The notes: generated from the letters alone by a model not told the origin. A stretch of 23,424 nt of DNA from a virus (IMGVR_UViG_3300033148_002444:1-23424); one strand, 5' to 3'. Counted from the first letter of the stretch, positions 1 through 7,561 are shown. Numbers and translations: made by a program.

Positions 1-2895
1 GAAAAGACAGTAACAAGTAGGCTTCAAGGCGCGTTCAGCAAGCTTGGTAGTTCAATAAAAAACAGCTTACTACCAGTAGTAGCGGTTGGCGCGATCATAA
101 GAAAGATCGGGTCTACTATTAGTAACGCTGTAAAGACCATTAAAGAGTTTGAATCAGCATTAGCCGAACTATCAGCTATTACAGGCGCTGTAGGAGAAGA
201 CTTAGACTTCTTCAAGCAGCAAGCTATTGAGTTAGGGCCTCAATTTGGAAAAGGCGCTAAAGAAATAGTAAACGCATTCAAACTGGTAGGCTCTGCGCGT
301 CCTGAGCTATTAAAAAATAGTGAGGCACTAGCAGAAGTAACAAAGCAAGCGCTAGTATTGTCCCAAGCATCGGGCGCAGAATTAGAATCATCAGTAGACG
401 CACTTACATCCACCCTTAATCAATTCAACATACCAGCCGAAAACGCATCGGACGCGATAAACACCTTGGCGGCAGGCTCAAAGGCTGGTGCGGCTCCAGT
501 AGATCAGATATCTCAATCATTAGTAGCGTTTGGAGCGGTTGCAAATCAAAACAACGTCACTCTAGAGGAGTCCGTGGGGTTAATCGAGACGCTGGCTGAT
601 AAATCAATTGTAGGAGCAGAAGCCGGAACAAAACTACGTAACGTACTTACAATACTCTCAACAGCAGAAGCTTTGCCTAAAAAAGCCCTTGATGAGCTTG
701 ATAAATTTGGTGTTGATTTAGATGTTGTGACTGACAGTACAATACCATTAAACCAAAGGCTAGAAGAGTTCAGTAAGATTGCTAACGACGGAACAGCGCT
801 AGTGAAGGTATTTGGTCGTGAAAACCAAGTTGCAGGGTCCATAATTCTCAACAACGTGGACAGGTTCAACGAACTCACTAATGCAGTCACAGATACTAAC
901 GTGGCTTACGAGCAAGCGGAGATAGTCAGTCAGACTCTAGAGTTTCAAACCGCCAAGACAGAAGCCACTTATGAGTCGCTCATACTATCCCTTGACAGCG
1001 GTAACGGCACGTTGAGTAACACCGCTACATCCTACGAAAACGTAAAGCAGAAACTTCTTGAATTTTTGATTGTGGCTAATGACGCAGAAGCCACGAACGA
1101 AGACCTAGCTAAGTCGTTCTTAGAATTTGGTAATTCAATAGGCTTAGTGCTGGGTGGCGTTGGAGATATATCCGAGGAGGTTCAAAAAAACATCGCTGGA
1201 ATCGAAGGAACCATAGATAAATTTGTAGAAAAGAATATACAAGCAGCTTTCGCCCTAGAGGACGGATTTAGAGCCCTAGGAGGTAACAGCGAGCAAATAG
1301 AGCAAGGAGCGGCATTTGCAGAAGTTGCTTTAGATAATCAGGTAGTAAAGATAAAAGAGCTAGCTACGGAGGTATCAACCCTAAGTGGCTCCGAAAAAGA
1401 AAGAGCGGAAGCTGCACTAGAGATCGAGAAAAGGATATTAGACGGTATTCAGGCTGAAATAGAGGCTAGAAAACAACTCACAGCAGAGGCTTTGTTGGGT
1501 ACTGTGGGGCCGAGTGCGGATCAGTTGAACGCTATAAACGCATTAGCAGAAGTAGAGGAAGAAGCCGATAAAAAAGCAGGAGATAAGAAGAAAAAAGATC
1601 GCGAAAAGCTAGAACAAGAGCTAAAAGAGCTTAGAATCAAGGTGCTAAAAGATGGGCTAGACGAAGAGTTAGCCTTGTTGGAGTTGTCTTTCGAGGAGGA
1701 GAAGGCTAAATTTAAGGGTAACGCAGAAGCTTTAACGCTACTAGATGAACAGTTCGCCAACGACTCATTTGCGATCAAGCAAGAGTACGCTAAGAAAGAG
1801 GAGGAGTTAGCTAAGGCTACTGAGGATGAGATAATAGCCAACAAAAAAGAAGCTCTTGAGATAAGCGAAGGTCTCATACAGCGTAGCGCCGACGAAAAGG
1901 TACTAGCAGCCACAACAGAAGAAGCGATAGCTCAAGACTTAGCAGACACAGAGGTGCAAATCGAGATCGAGAAGCTAGAAAAAATACTAGAACTAAGAAA
2001 GGCAGCAGGCGAGGATACGTTAGAGATAGATCAACAACTAGCGAATCTAAGGAGAGATCAAGCACAGCAAGAAATACAAGCGGAGGCTGAAAGAGCGCAG
2101 CTACGCAAAGAGGCTGCTTTAGAATTGGCCGGAACTCTACAAGACATTATAGCTCAAAATATCGAGAATACAGCCAACGCACGAGTAGCAGCACTAGAAG
2201 AGGAGTCGGATAAAAGAATCGAGACAATCGATAAGCAGTTAGAAGCCGAAAACCTATCAGAAGAGGAAAGAGAAAAGCTACTCGAACAAAGAAGTGAGAT
2301 TGAAGAGCAGACCGCTAATGAGGCATCTAGGATTCAACAGGAAGCAGCAGAAAAGCAAAAAGAACTAGCGTTATTCAAGATTCTAATAGAGGGCGGGGTT
2401 GCAGCAGTTAAAGCACTATCCATAGACCCTACAGGCGTCCTCACGGCAATAACAGCGGCCATTACGTTGGCTCAATTCGCATTCGTGTCTTCACAACCAG
2501 TACCTCAATTTGCAGAAGGAACACCACTAGTTTCTGGAGGTATAGCAGGAAAGGACTCCGTGCATGCGCTTTTAATGCCTAAAGAGCGAGTTGTTCCGGT
2601 AGCTGATAATATGAAGTACTGGGGGCCTTTGGAGGCTATCAGGAAAGGCAATTACGATGATTACGTTTATACCCACAACGTTCTACCAGCCATTAATAAC
2701 GCACTAGCGGCTCAAAGACAAGGAAGTAACTCTTCTTTTGCTGAAAACGTAGCAAATTCACTATCTTTGAACTCAGCATTCAATGACAGAAACCTTCTAA
2801 GATCAGACATGGACACTAGGAAGATATTAAGGGATATAAGTAGTTCGCTTAAAAGTCTTGAATCTAAAGATCAAAAGTCCTCGCGTCAAATTTAA
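1..2895 (+). CDS. phage tail tape measure protein, TP901 type (5'-partial)
   Basis: This is the tail-length ruler, which sits in the tail lumen and is released on infection. The frame is open from base 1, so the start lies outside the window; a TTG at 358 is internal because the TP901-like core (about window residues 30-270, with segments such as FESALAELSAITGAVGE and LADKSIVGAEAGTKLRNVL) begins before it. Residues about 430-790 are highly charged, Glu/Lys/Ala-rich and clearly coiled coil. A hydrophobic stretch follows near 810-830. The C-terminus has the FAEGTPLVSGG...MPKERVVPV pattern common at the end of tape measure proteins of Bacteroidota phages. 964 residues are visible. The stop overlaps the next start by one base (TAATG), so the two are probably coupled. 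Confidence 0.93.
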   Translation, partial: EKTVTSRLQGAFSKLGSSIKNSLLPVVAVGAIIRKIGSTISNAVKTIKEFESALAELSAITGAVGEDLDFFKQQAIELGPQFGKGAKEIVNAFKLVGSARPELLKNSEALAEVTKQALVLSQASGAELESSVDALTSTLNQFNIPAENASDAINTLAAGSKAGAAPVDQISQSLVAFGAVANQNNVTLEESVGLIETLADKSIVGAEAGTKLRNVLTILSTAEALPKKALDELDKFGVDLDVVTDSTIPLNQRLEEFSKIANDGTALVKVFGRENQVAGSIILNNVDRFNELTNAVTDTNVAYEQAEIVSQTLEFQTAKTEATYESLILSLDSGNGTLSNTATSYENVKQKLLEFLIVANDAEATNEDLAKSFLEFGNSIGLVLGGVGDISEEVQKNIAGIEGTIDKFVEKNIQAAFALEDGFRALGGNSEQIEQGAAFAEVALDNQVVKIKELATEVSTLSGSEKERAEAALEIEKRILDGIQAEIEARKQLTAEALLGTVGPSADQLNAINALAEVEEEADKKAGDKKKKDREKLEQELKELRIKVLKDGLDEELALLELSFEEEKAKFKGNAEALTLLDEQFANDSFAIKQEYAKKEEELAKATEDEIIANKKEALEISEGLIQRSADEKVLAATTEEAIAQDLADTEVQIEIEKLEKILELRKAAGEDTLEIDQQLANLRRDQAQQEIQAEAERAQLRKEAALELAGTLQDIIAQNIENTANARVAALEEESDKRIETIDKQLEAENLSEEEREKLLEQRSEIEEQTANEASRIQQEAAEKQKELALFKILIEGGVAAVKALSIDPTGVLTAITAAITLAQFAFVSSQPVPQFAEGTPLVSGGIAGKDSVHALLMPKERVVPVADNMKYWGPLEAIRKGNYDDYVYTHNVLPAINNALAAQRQGSNSSFAENVANSLSLNSAFNDRNLLRSDMDTRKILRDISSSLKSLESKDQKSSRQI

Positions 2896-4901
2896 TGGAG
2901 ATACTAGAAATATACCTAGATAATACGCAGATATTCGACTGGGTTAACTGGGATGATTACACTCAAGAGATATCTAGAGAGGACTCTATAAAAACATTTG
3001 CAGTTCAAGTTACGAGTACGTTCAGGTTTACAGGGGACGGATATAAATTCATATTAGATAAACTTAACGAGCTTGGACCTTGCGCAACAATATCAGCCAA
3101 GGTAGTCTATAGACCTAGCGAATCGTCGTCAGAGATGATTTTAGAGGGTACTATATTTACCAACTCATTGAACTACAAGCTGGAAAACTCTGGGGTTGAA
3201 TGCATAGTTGAATGCAAGATAGAAGATAATGCATTTGGAAGGTTTATAATAGGTAATCAAGACGCTGAATTCTTCATAGGTCAGGGCATAAGCTTGACTG
3301 GGGTTCCGTATACCGGAGCTACCCCCATAGACTTAACAATGTTTGACCCAGAGGATGACACAGATATATCCGGAAATAGAAGGGTTTATGATGTAAAGGA
3401 CGCCATACTAGACATCGTTGAGGCTTTGTCGGGTGACGATATAGTGTTTAGTTCGTCTTGGTACGACGCTCTCCCTGACGATGAGCGTTACTGCGTAACT
3501 ATAGGTAGCAACATTAGACTATTAACGCAGTCAGACCCATACATCTCATTTAGAGCTATAGTATCAGAACTACAAAAGAAATACAATCTATGGCTATTTA
3601 GCGCTAGAATAGACGGCGTAAACACCATAAAACTAGAGCAAGAGGACTTCATTACACAGTTTGAAGAAATAGTTTTAAATGACGTAAGGGATATAGACGT
3701 ATCTTTTGATGAGTCTAAATTTTATTCTACAGTTAATGTTGGGTCTACAGAGTTTATCAGAGATGATGAAGGGAAGCAATTCAACCCCTCTGATACGACA
3801 GAAACCTTTCCGTTCATGTCGAACTTCCCTTACGTGCCTCTTGTTACGCACATAGAGGAGTTGTTTAACGTCGAATCGGAGTGTTCTGCTGGCTCTTCTC
3901 TGGACTTGATATCTCAATGGGTAATAGATCATAACGTAATATTGAAGGTCGTAAAAGAGGCTAACGATGAATATGATGATGATACTTTCCTAATCCAATA
4001 CGACAGAACAACAAACAGAGCTACACCCGAAATTCTATTAGAAGGAGTAAATCCATTCGGAATAGGTAAGACCTATCAATATAACGGGCAAATAATCAAC
4101 GAAAGGGTGGTTGATAGGTGGAGGTTTCAAGGCGACATAACTAACAACTTCGTAGACACTACCGACAAATTCAGGATAGGCACATCAAACTCTTCACCTT
4201 TGCAGCCAGATGATTTTGAGTGGAATCCAACGCCTATGGATTTAGATTCTCCACTACCGCTATTCAATGATAACAATAGGTGGGACACTACTAATTACGA
4301 ATTTATAGTCCAAGAGACGGGTGTTTATAGATTCGACGGTGAAATTCTTTACGAAATAGTATCCAATGCAAGTGCCTTGAATGGTATTTTGGCCAGTTGG
4401 ATATATGAGTACTCCCCCACCGGCATATTCATTAACAAAACTTTAATGGGTGTTGGTGGAGTTAGCGGCACTGGGAATAGCTCTATTGACTTTTTCGACC
4501 AGCCAGCATATTTGCATAAGAACAATATAGCTGTATGGGTTAATCGAATTGATTGGCCAAGCCCAGCAGTAGGCTTGTCATGGAGATTTGTAAATAGTTT
4601 TGGTGGTGACGATACGGTTTTGGAATTAAAAAATACGGTTACAACCGGAGACTTCACCGAAGAACAGAGCGCTAATACACTATTCTCTCAAAGAATGCAG
4701 TTTCAACACGCCATCGACTCTCAGACATGGCTAGATATGGTGCAGAATCCGGCTAGGGGAATATCTATAGTGAACGACGTATACAATGGAAGGGCTGAAA
4801 TAGCAAAAGGATGGCCTAAAAAGATTAGCATAAATTTTGTTACCGGAATGGCTCAATGGGACTTGATAACAAATATAGATCAAGAAGCGTTCAGCCCGTA
4901 A
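2895..4901 (+). CDS. putative tail hub/baseplate protein with inserted beta-sandwich domain
   Basis: A 668-residue protein directly after the tape measure gene, the usual place for distal tail or tail-hub proteins. The first ~430 residues are acidic, beta-rich and without a recognisable enzyme motif. Residues about 450-585 look like a separate beta-sandwich (ETGVYRFDGEILYE at its start, LHKNNIAVWVN near its middle) resembling C1q-like or carbohydrate-binding folds. The final ~80 residues (with GWPKKISINFVTG) return to the hub-like character. The function is inferred from position; the inserted domain may bind host glycans. The start ATG overlaps the upstream stop by one base. The stop lies one base from the convergent stop of the lipoprotein gene. 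Confidence 0.7.
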   Translation: MEILEIYLDNTQIFDWVNWDDYTQEISREDSIKTFAVQVTSTFRFTGDGYKFILDKLNELGPCATISAKVVYRPSESSSEMILEGTIFTNSLNYKLENSGVECIVECKIEDNAFGRFIIGNQDAEFFIGQGISLTGVPYTGATPIDLTMFDPEDDTDISGNRRVYDVKDAILDIVEALSGDDIVFSSSWYDALPDDERYCVTIGSNIRLLTQSDPYISFRAIVSELQKKYNLWLFSARIDGVNTIKLEQEDFITQFEEIVLNDVRDIDVSFDESKFYSTVNVGSTEFIRDDEGKQFNPSDTTETFPFMSNFPYVPLVTHIEELFNVESECSAGSSLDLISQWVIDHNVILKVVKEANDEYDDDTFLIQYDRTTNRATPEILLEGVNPFGIGKTYQYNGQIINERVVDRWRFQGDITNNFVDTTDKFRIGTSNSSPLQPDDFEWNPTPMDLDSPLPLFNDNNRWDTTNYEFIVQETGVYRFDGEILYEIVSNASALNGILASWIYEYSPTGIFINKTLMGVGGVSGTGNSSIDFFDQPAYLHKNNIAVWVNRIDWPSPAVGLSWRFVNSFGGDDTVLELKNTVTTGDFTEEQSANTLFSQRMQFQHAIDSQTWLDMVQNPARGISIVNDVYNGRAEIAKGWPKKISINFVTGMAQWDLITNIDQEAFSP

Positions 4902-4902
4902 C

Positions 4903-5280
4903 TTAGTATTTTCTAGCAGTCACAACTTCTTCCACGACTAAACGACCATCAATTATTGACGGCGAAAAGTTAATTTTCCTAAACAAACCGGAAAATGAAA
5001 GGTGTATATTGACTTTTTGGCGCTCACCTTCTTTAGGGTCATTAGTAATAAGTAGAAACTTATAACTCTCGCCTTCATCAATAGAGAAGCTGCGAGAGCT
5101 TCCTAACGGAATAGTCCCTAAATCCATTAAAACACCCTCGTCGTTATAAACAATAGCGCTAGATATTGCAGACTCACCAGAGAAGCTTAAGTCTACTTGG
5201 ACTAATTCTTTTTGAGGCATTTTCTCGCAAGAAGCTGTGAACATCAATACGACCGATAGTAGTAGTGCTATTTGTTTCAT
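4903..5280 (-). CDS. small lipoprotein, probable moron (superinfection exclusion candidate)
   Basis: A 125-residue protein with a classic signal peptide: MKQ, a hydrophobic run, then a lipobox-like TASC with Cys19 as the lipidation site followed by Glu. The mature part of about 107 residues is beta-rich, with no known motif. It is on the opposite strand to all surrounding late genes and has its own -7 element (TAACTTTG) 4 nt before ATG. A single gene with its own promoter on the opposite strand within a structural cluster is typical of a moron expressed during lysogeny or early infection. Phage lipoproteins such as T5 Llp and TP-J34 Ltp block superinfection; a similar role here is inference only. 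It has no room for its own terminator because the convergent stops are one base apart. Confidence 0.75.
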   Translation of the reverse strand: MKQIALLLSVVLMFTASCEKMPQKELVQVDLSFSGESAISSAIVYNDEGVLMDLGTIPLGSSRSFSIDEGESYKFLLITNDPKEGERQKVNIHLSFSGLFRKINFSPSIIDGRLVVEEVVTARKY

Positions 5281-5284
5281 GAGC

Positions 5285-5292
5285 CAAAGTTA
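5285..5292 (-). promoter_or_regulatory. -7 element of lipoprotein gene promoter
   Basis: On the minus strand the octamer TAACTTTG matches the Bacteroidota -7 consensus TAnnTTTG and ends 4 nt before the lipoprotein ATG. No TTG is present 19-21 nt upstream. Transcription would start at or next to the A of ATG, giving a leaderless mRNA. Confidence 0.45.
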
Positions 5293-5389
5293 CGAAATCA
5301 ATATTTAATCATTTTACTAGTAGTATTTCAGATAAATTCATATATTAGCCCCATGATTAAGAAGATGTATTATAGCTTTTGTTTTTGGT

Positions 5390-5402
5390 TTCACGTCGTG
5401 AA
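5390..5402. repeat. palindrome TTCACG-T-CGTGAA
   Basis: Perfect 6-bp inverted repeat with a single central base, in the gap between the lipoprotein gene and the tRNA cluster. The form fits a dimeric repressor operator. A weak -7-like TAGCTTTT lies just upstream at 5373-5380. Confidence 0.4.
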
Positions 5403-5438
5403 CATGACCTAGCTATATACAGTATCGATATATTTATT

Positions 5439-5469
5439 AGCCTTTGGTCACACGACTAAGGGCTTTTTT
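5439..5469 (+). terminator. intrinsic terminator upstream of tRNA cluster
   Basis: AGCCTTTGG at 5439-5447 pairs with CTAAGGGCT at 5456-5464 over 9 bp (two G-U pairs) around an 8-nt loop, followed by six T (5465-5469 plus the last T of the stem). It ends at the base before tRNA-Phe. It may end the tail transcript after it passes antisense through the lipoprotein gene, or a short RNA starting in the 5281-5430 gap. Confidence 0.6.
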
Positions 5470-5541
5470 GGTTTTATAGCTCAGAGGTAGAGCGGCGGGG
5501 TGAAGTTCCGCGCGTCCGAGGTTCGATCCCTCGTAAGACCA
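5470..5541 (+). tRNA. tRNA-Phe (GAA)
   Basis: 72-nt cloverleaf. The acceptor GGTTTTA/TAAGACC has one G-U pair, the D stem is GCTC/GAGC, the anticodon stem GCGGG/TCCGC encloses loop GTGAAGT, and the T arm is CGAGG-TTCGATC-CCTCG. The anticodon is GAA at 5502-5504 and the discriminator is A. CCA is not encoded. The loop is unusual, with G32, G37 and U38, whereas bacterial tRNA-Phe normally has A37 and A38. Confidence 0.85.
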
Positions 5542-5547
5542 CTAAAT

Positions 5548-5630
5548 TGAGATGTACGCAAGTGGACAACGCGGCCGGATTGTAGCTCCGGTGCTTTCGA
5601 GCTTCGTGGGTTCGAATCCTACCATCTCAA
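5548..5630 (+). tRNA. tRNA-Tyr (GTA), long variable arm
   Basis: 83-nt type II tRNA, as expected for bacterial Tyr. The acceptor is TGAGATG/CATCTCA, the D stem CGC/GCG, the anticodon stem CCGGA/TCCGG with loop TTGTAGC, the variable arm GCT-TTCG-AGC and the T arm GTGGG-TTCGAAT-CCTAC. The discriminator is A, and CCA is not encoded. Position 37 is G and 38 is C instead of the normal bacterial A37-A38. Confidence 0.88.
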
Positions 5631-5636
5631 CAAAAC

Positions 5637-5710
5637 AGCAGGGCATGTTCCAAGGCAGGCGACAGAGACTCCAAATCTCCGTGTGAAAGGTTCGATTCCT
5701 TTCCTTGTTG
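5637..5710 (+). tRNA. tRNA-Trp (CCA)
   Basis: 74 nt. The acceptor AGCAGGG/CCTTGTT has two G-U pairs. The discriminator is G, the Trp identity base. Loop CTCCAAA carries anticodon CCA at 5671-5673, and the T arm is AAAGG-TTCGATT-CCTTT. The anticodon stem AGAGA/TCTCC has an A-C mismatch at its outer pair and the D arm (TGTT/GACA) is compressed against it, so this tRNA is somewhat irregular. CCA tail not encoded. Confidence 0.78.
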
Positions 5711-5716
5711 CAAATA

Positions 5717-5787
5717 GGCGGTATGTCCGAATGGCTAGGTGCTGGATTGCAAACCCAGTTATATTGGTTCGATCCCAATTGCCGCCT
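5717..5787 (+). tRNA. tRNA-Cys (GCA)
   Basis: 71 nt. The acceptor is GGCGGTA/TGCCGCC, the D stem TCC/AGG, loop TTGCAAA carries anticodon GCA, and the T arm is ATTGG-TTCGATC-CCAAT. The discriminator is U, the Cys identity base. The anticodon stem CTGGA/CCCAG has an A31-C39 mismatch next to the loop. CCA tail not encoded. The phage genes just downstream are unusually rich in Cys. Confidence 0.85.
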
Positions 5788-5813
5788 CAATATGATATAA
5801 TGAAATTACAGGG

Positions 5814-5844
5814 TTGAGTTGTTGCATTAAAAGTGTTATCTTTA
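5814..5844 (+). promoter_or_regulatory. Bacteroidota-type promoter for the 5872 gene
   Basis: TTG at 5814-5816, exactly 20 nt, then TATCTTTA at 5837-5844 (7 of 8 constrained form; final G replaced by A). The predicted start near 5849 leaves a leader of about 23 nt before ATG 5872. Confidence 0.5.
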
Positions 5845-5871
5845 GGCCATTAACTAGTTTCAATTGAAGTA

Positions 5872-7464
5872 ATGATTTACCTAGCGACCCAACCATACCC
5901 TTTTGATGTATCTCAAGACGAATGCGACTGTTGCGAAGAGGATATCATACCTCAGTTAGTGAATCAAACGGACGTAACTCAATTCCAAAACATCGTAGAA
6001 GTTCCGGATTGGAGCCCTCAGGTTGTGGAAGACCCTACATTTATCTTGACAGTCGGAGGGGGTAGTCCGTGGACCATAGTGTCGCCAACATGGACGGTTG
6101 GAGGTGGTCAATTATGCAAGGTTCTTAGCGGTGTAGCCTCAGCATCTCAATGCTTCCAGTTGGGCATATTTAACATAGGGAGTTATTACCAAGTAAACAT
6201 CGTTGTTGACTCATTAAGTGGCGGCACGTTTGATTTCACCATCGCAGGTAATGCTTTTAGCGTATCTTCTGCGGGTGAATATCAATTCAACGTATTTGCG
6301 TCAGCAGATGGCGCGAGGGTCTTTGGTGATGATGACGTTTTAGGATGTGTTAGCCTATATGAGGCTTACGAGATATTACCTCAATACACAAAGTGGCTAA
6401 TAAAAGATAGTCAAGGTGACATAGTTGAGGTACTAGATCAAGATAACGATCCAGACGCGTTTGAGATTAATGGGAAGAATATTACAGGATATATAGACTG
6501 GAGCGCATTAAGCTTGCCTGACGGATGCTACTGTATTTGTGTGGCTGCGGCGAGTGAAAATACATGTGTTCAAAACTACATACCTAACGGCGAATTTAAT
6601 GTATCTGGAGCGTCAGGAGATGACCAAACGACAGGATGGCAATTAAACAATAACGGTCCCGGAACTTGGACCATACAGCTTGGCAGGTTGAGGTACACTA
6701 GTAATGGGGCTGGAAATCAAGGCACTGCTATCCCTATATTTGCGAATTTCTGTGAAGGGGTGAGCTATGATATTGAAGTGTTAGTAGTAATTAGCGGAAG
6801 TACAGATATAAGTGTTAGAATAGGGTCTATTGCCGGACCCGCTATAGGTTCCGCTGGTGTTCACAACTTCACAATAGTGGCTGACGGGTCAGGAATGACC
6901 ATAACAGCGCTCCCCCTTGGACCAGAAGGGACAATCGTTCTTATAGAATACATTAGAGTATCCCTAGCCAATGAGTCAGAATACACGCCAGACGCGTGCG
7001 GTCCTCAAATAAATCTAGGAACACACGAATGCACACACCTTATAAACGCGTGCCACAATTCAAATGTAGGAAAGTTCAACTTCAAGGACAGTTTATTTAG
7101 TCCGCACGTTAGGTTGCATTCTAAAATAGGCAGAGCCGGATATGGTGGAGACAGGGTGACGTCAACACTATCCAACTCTGAGAAAAACAATGTGTACTTT
7201 AGCAGAGAGAAGATTAAGCAAATACAGATAGATACCGCCAGCACATACATACATGACTTCCTATCTACATTAATGGGCTATAAGTACGTAGGTATAGACG
7301 GGGTTAGGCATCATATGGAGGACGATGAATACCAACCTGTTTACGGAGATAACGACAATTGCAATGCGCAATCATCAATACAAATAAGTAAAGCACCACA
7401 ACAAGATGATCCAGCTATTATATTTAGAGACTGTACCGGAATGGACACGAATTGCGCAAACTAG
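5872..7464 (+). CDS. cysteine-rich putative virion/adhesion protein with tandem jelly-roll-like modules
   Basis: A 530-residue protein with 17 Cys by count, including DECDCC near the N-terminus, CYCIC in the middle and paired Cys at the C-terminus. Two similar beta-sandwich-like stretches are visible. One is near residues 45-165 (WTVGGGQLCKVLSG, SYYQVNIVVDS, SSAGEYQFNVFA). The other is near 240-365 (PNGEFNVSG, WTIQLGRLRYTS, VSYDIEVLVVISG, GSAGVHNFTIVAD). Both have the look of carbohydrate-binding jelly rolls and may be an internal duplication. The last ~150 residues form a separate Cys/His-containing domain. There is no signal peptide. It has its own promoter and precedes another Cys-rich protein, so a tail or receptor-binding role is likely but inferred from position and fold resemblance only. 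Confidence 0.65.
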   Translation: MIYLATQPYPFDVSQDECDCCEEDIIPQLVNQTDVTQFQNIVEVPDWSPQVVEDPTFILTVGGGSPWTIVSPTWTVGGGQLCKVLSGVASASQCFQLGIFNIGSYYQVNIVVDSLSGGTFDFTIAGNAFSVSSAGEYQFNVFASADGARVFGDDDVLGCVSLYEAYEILPQYTKWLIKDSQGDIVEVLDQDNDPDAFEINGKNITGYIDWSALSLPDGCYCICVAAASENTCVQNYIPNGEFNVSGASGDDQTTGWQLNNNGPGTWTIQLGRLRYTSNGAGNQGTAIPIFANFCEGVSYDIEVLVVISGSTDISVRIGSIAGPAIGSAGVHNFTIVADGSGMTITALPLGPEGTIVLIEYIRVSLANESEYTPDACGPQINLGTHECTHLINACHNSNVGKFNFKDSLFSPHVRLHSKIGRAGYGGDRVTSTLSNSEKNNVYFSREKIKQIQIDTASTYIHDFLSTLMGYKYVGIDGVRHHMEDDEYQPVYGDNDNCNAQSSIQISKAPQQDDPAIIFRDCTGMDTNCAN

Positions 7465-7490
7465 ACATTAAACCTGAGATTCAAGTGGTC

Positions 7491-7521
7491 TTGCTTAATT
7501 AGCTGCTAATTAGTATATTTG
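7491..7521 (+). promoter_or_regulatory. Bacteroidota-type promoter for the 7603 gene
   Basis: TTG at 7491-7493, 20 nt, then TATATTTG at 7514-7521, a perfect match to TTG-N20-TAnnTTTG. The predicted start near 7526 gives a leader of about 77 nt. The spacer contains the inverted repeat at 7496-7512. Confidence 0.75.
7496..7512. repeat. inverted repeat TAATTAG-CTG-CTAATTA inside promoter spacer
   Basis: Perfect 7-bp arms around a 3-nt centre, lying wholly between the -33 and -7 elements of the promoter at 7491-7521. A dimeric regulator bound here would block RNA polymerase, so it is a candidate operator. Confidence 0.5.
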
Positions 7522-7541
7522 CCTCAACACGTCTTAACAAG

Positions 7542-7561
7542 TGACCATATTTAGGCGGTCA
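7542..7561 (+). promoter_or_regulatory. leader hairpin of the 7603 gene
   Basis: TGACC and GGTCA pair around a 10-nt loop in the ~77-nt leader upstream of ATG 7603. It may stabilise the mRNA of an abundant product. It is a short stem and could be chance. Confidence 0.3.

Noticed and set aside
358-360. TTG at 358 as the start of the tape measure gene
   Set aside because: The frame is open to base 1 and the sequence before 358 encodes the beginning of the TP901-like core.
1521-1913. Long minus-strand Ser-rich frame inside the tape measure gene
   Set aside because: It is the antisense of the Glu/Lys/Ala coiled coil; low-complexity Ser/Phe composition is typical of such shadows.
5542-5790. Minus-strand open frame across tRNA-Tyr, tRNA-Trp and tRNA-Cys
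   Set aside because: It is the reverse complement of the tRNA genes; the GFEPTKLES-type peptide is the well-known false protein produced by antisense tRNA arms.
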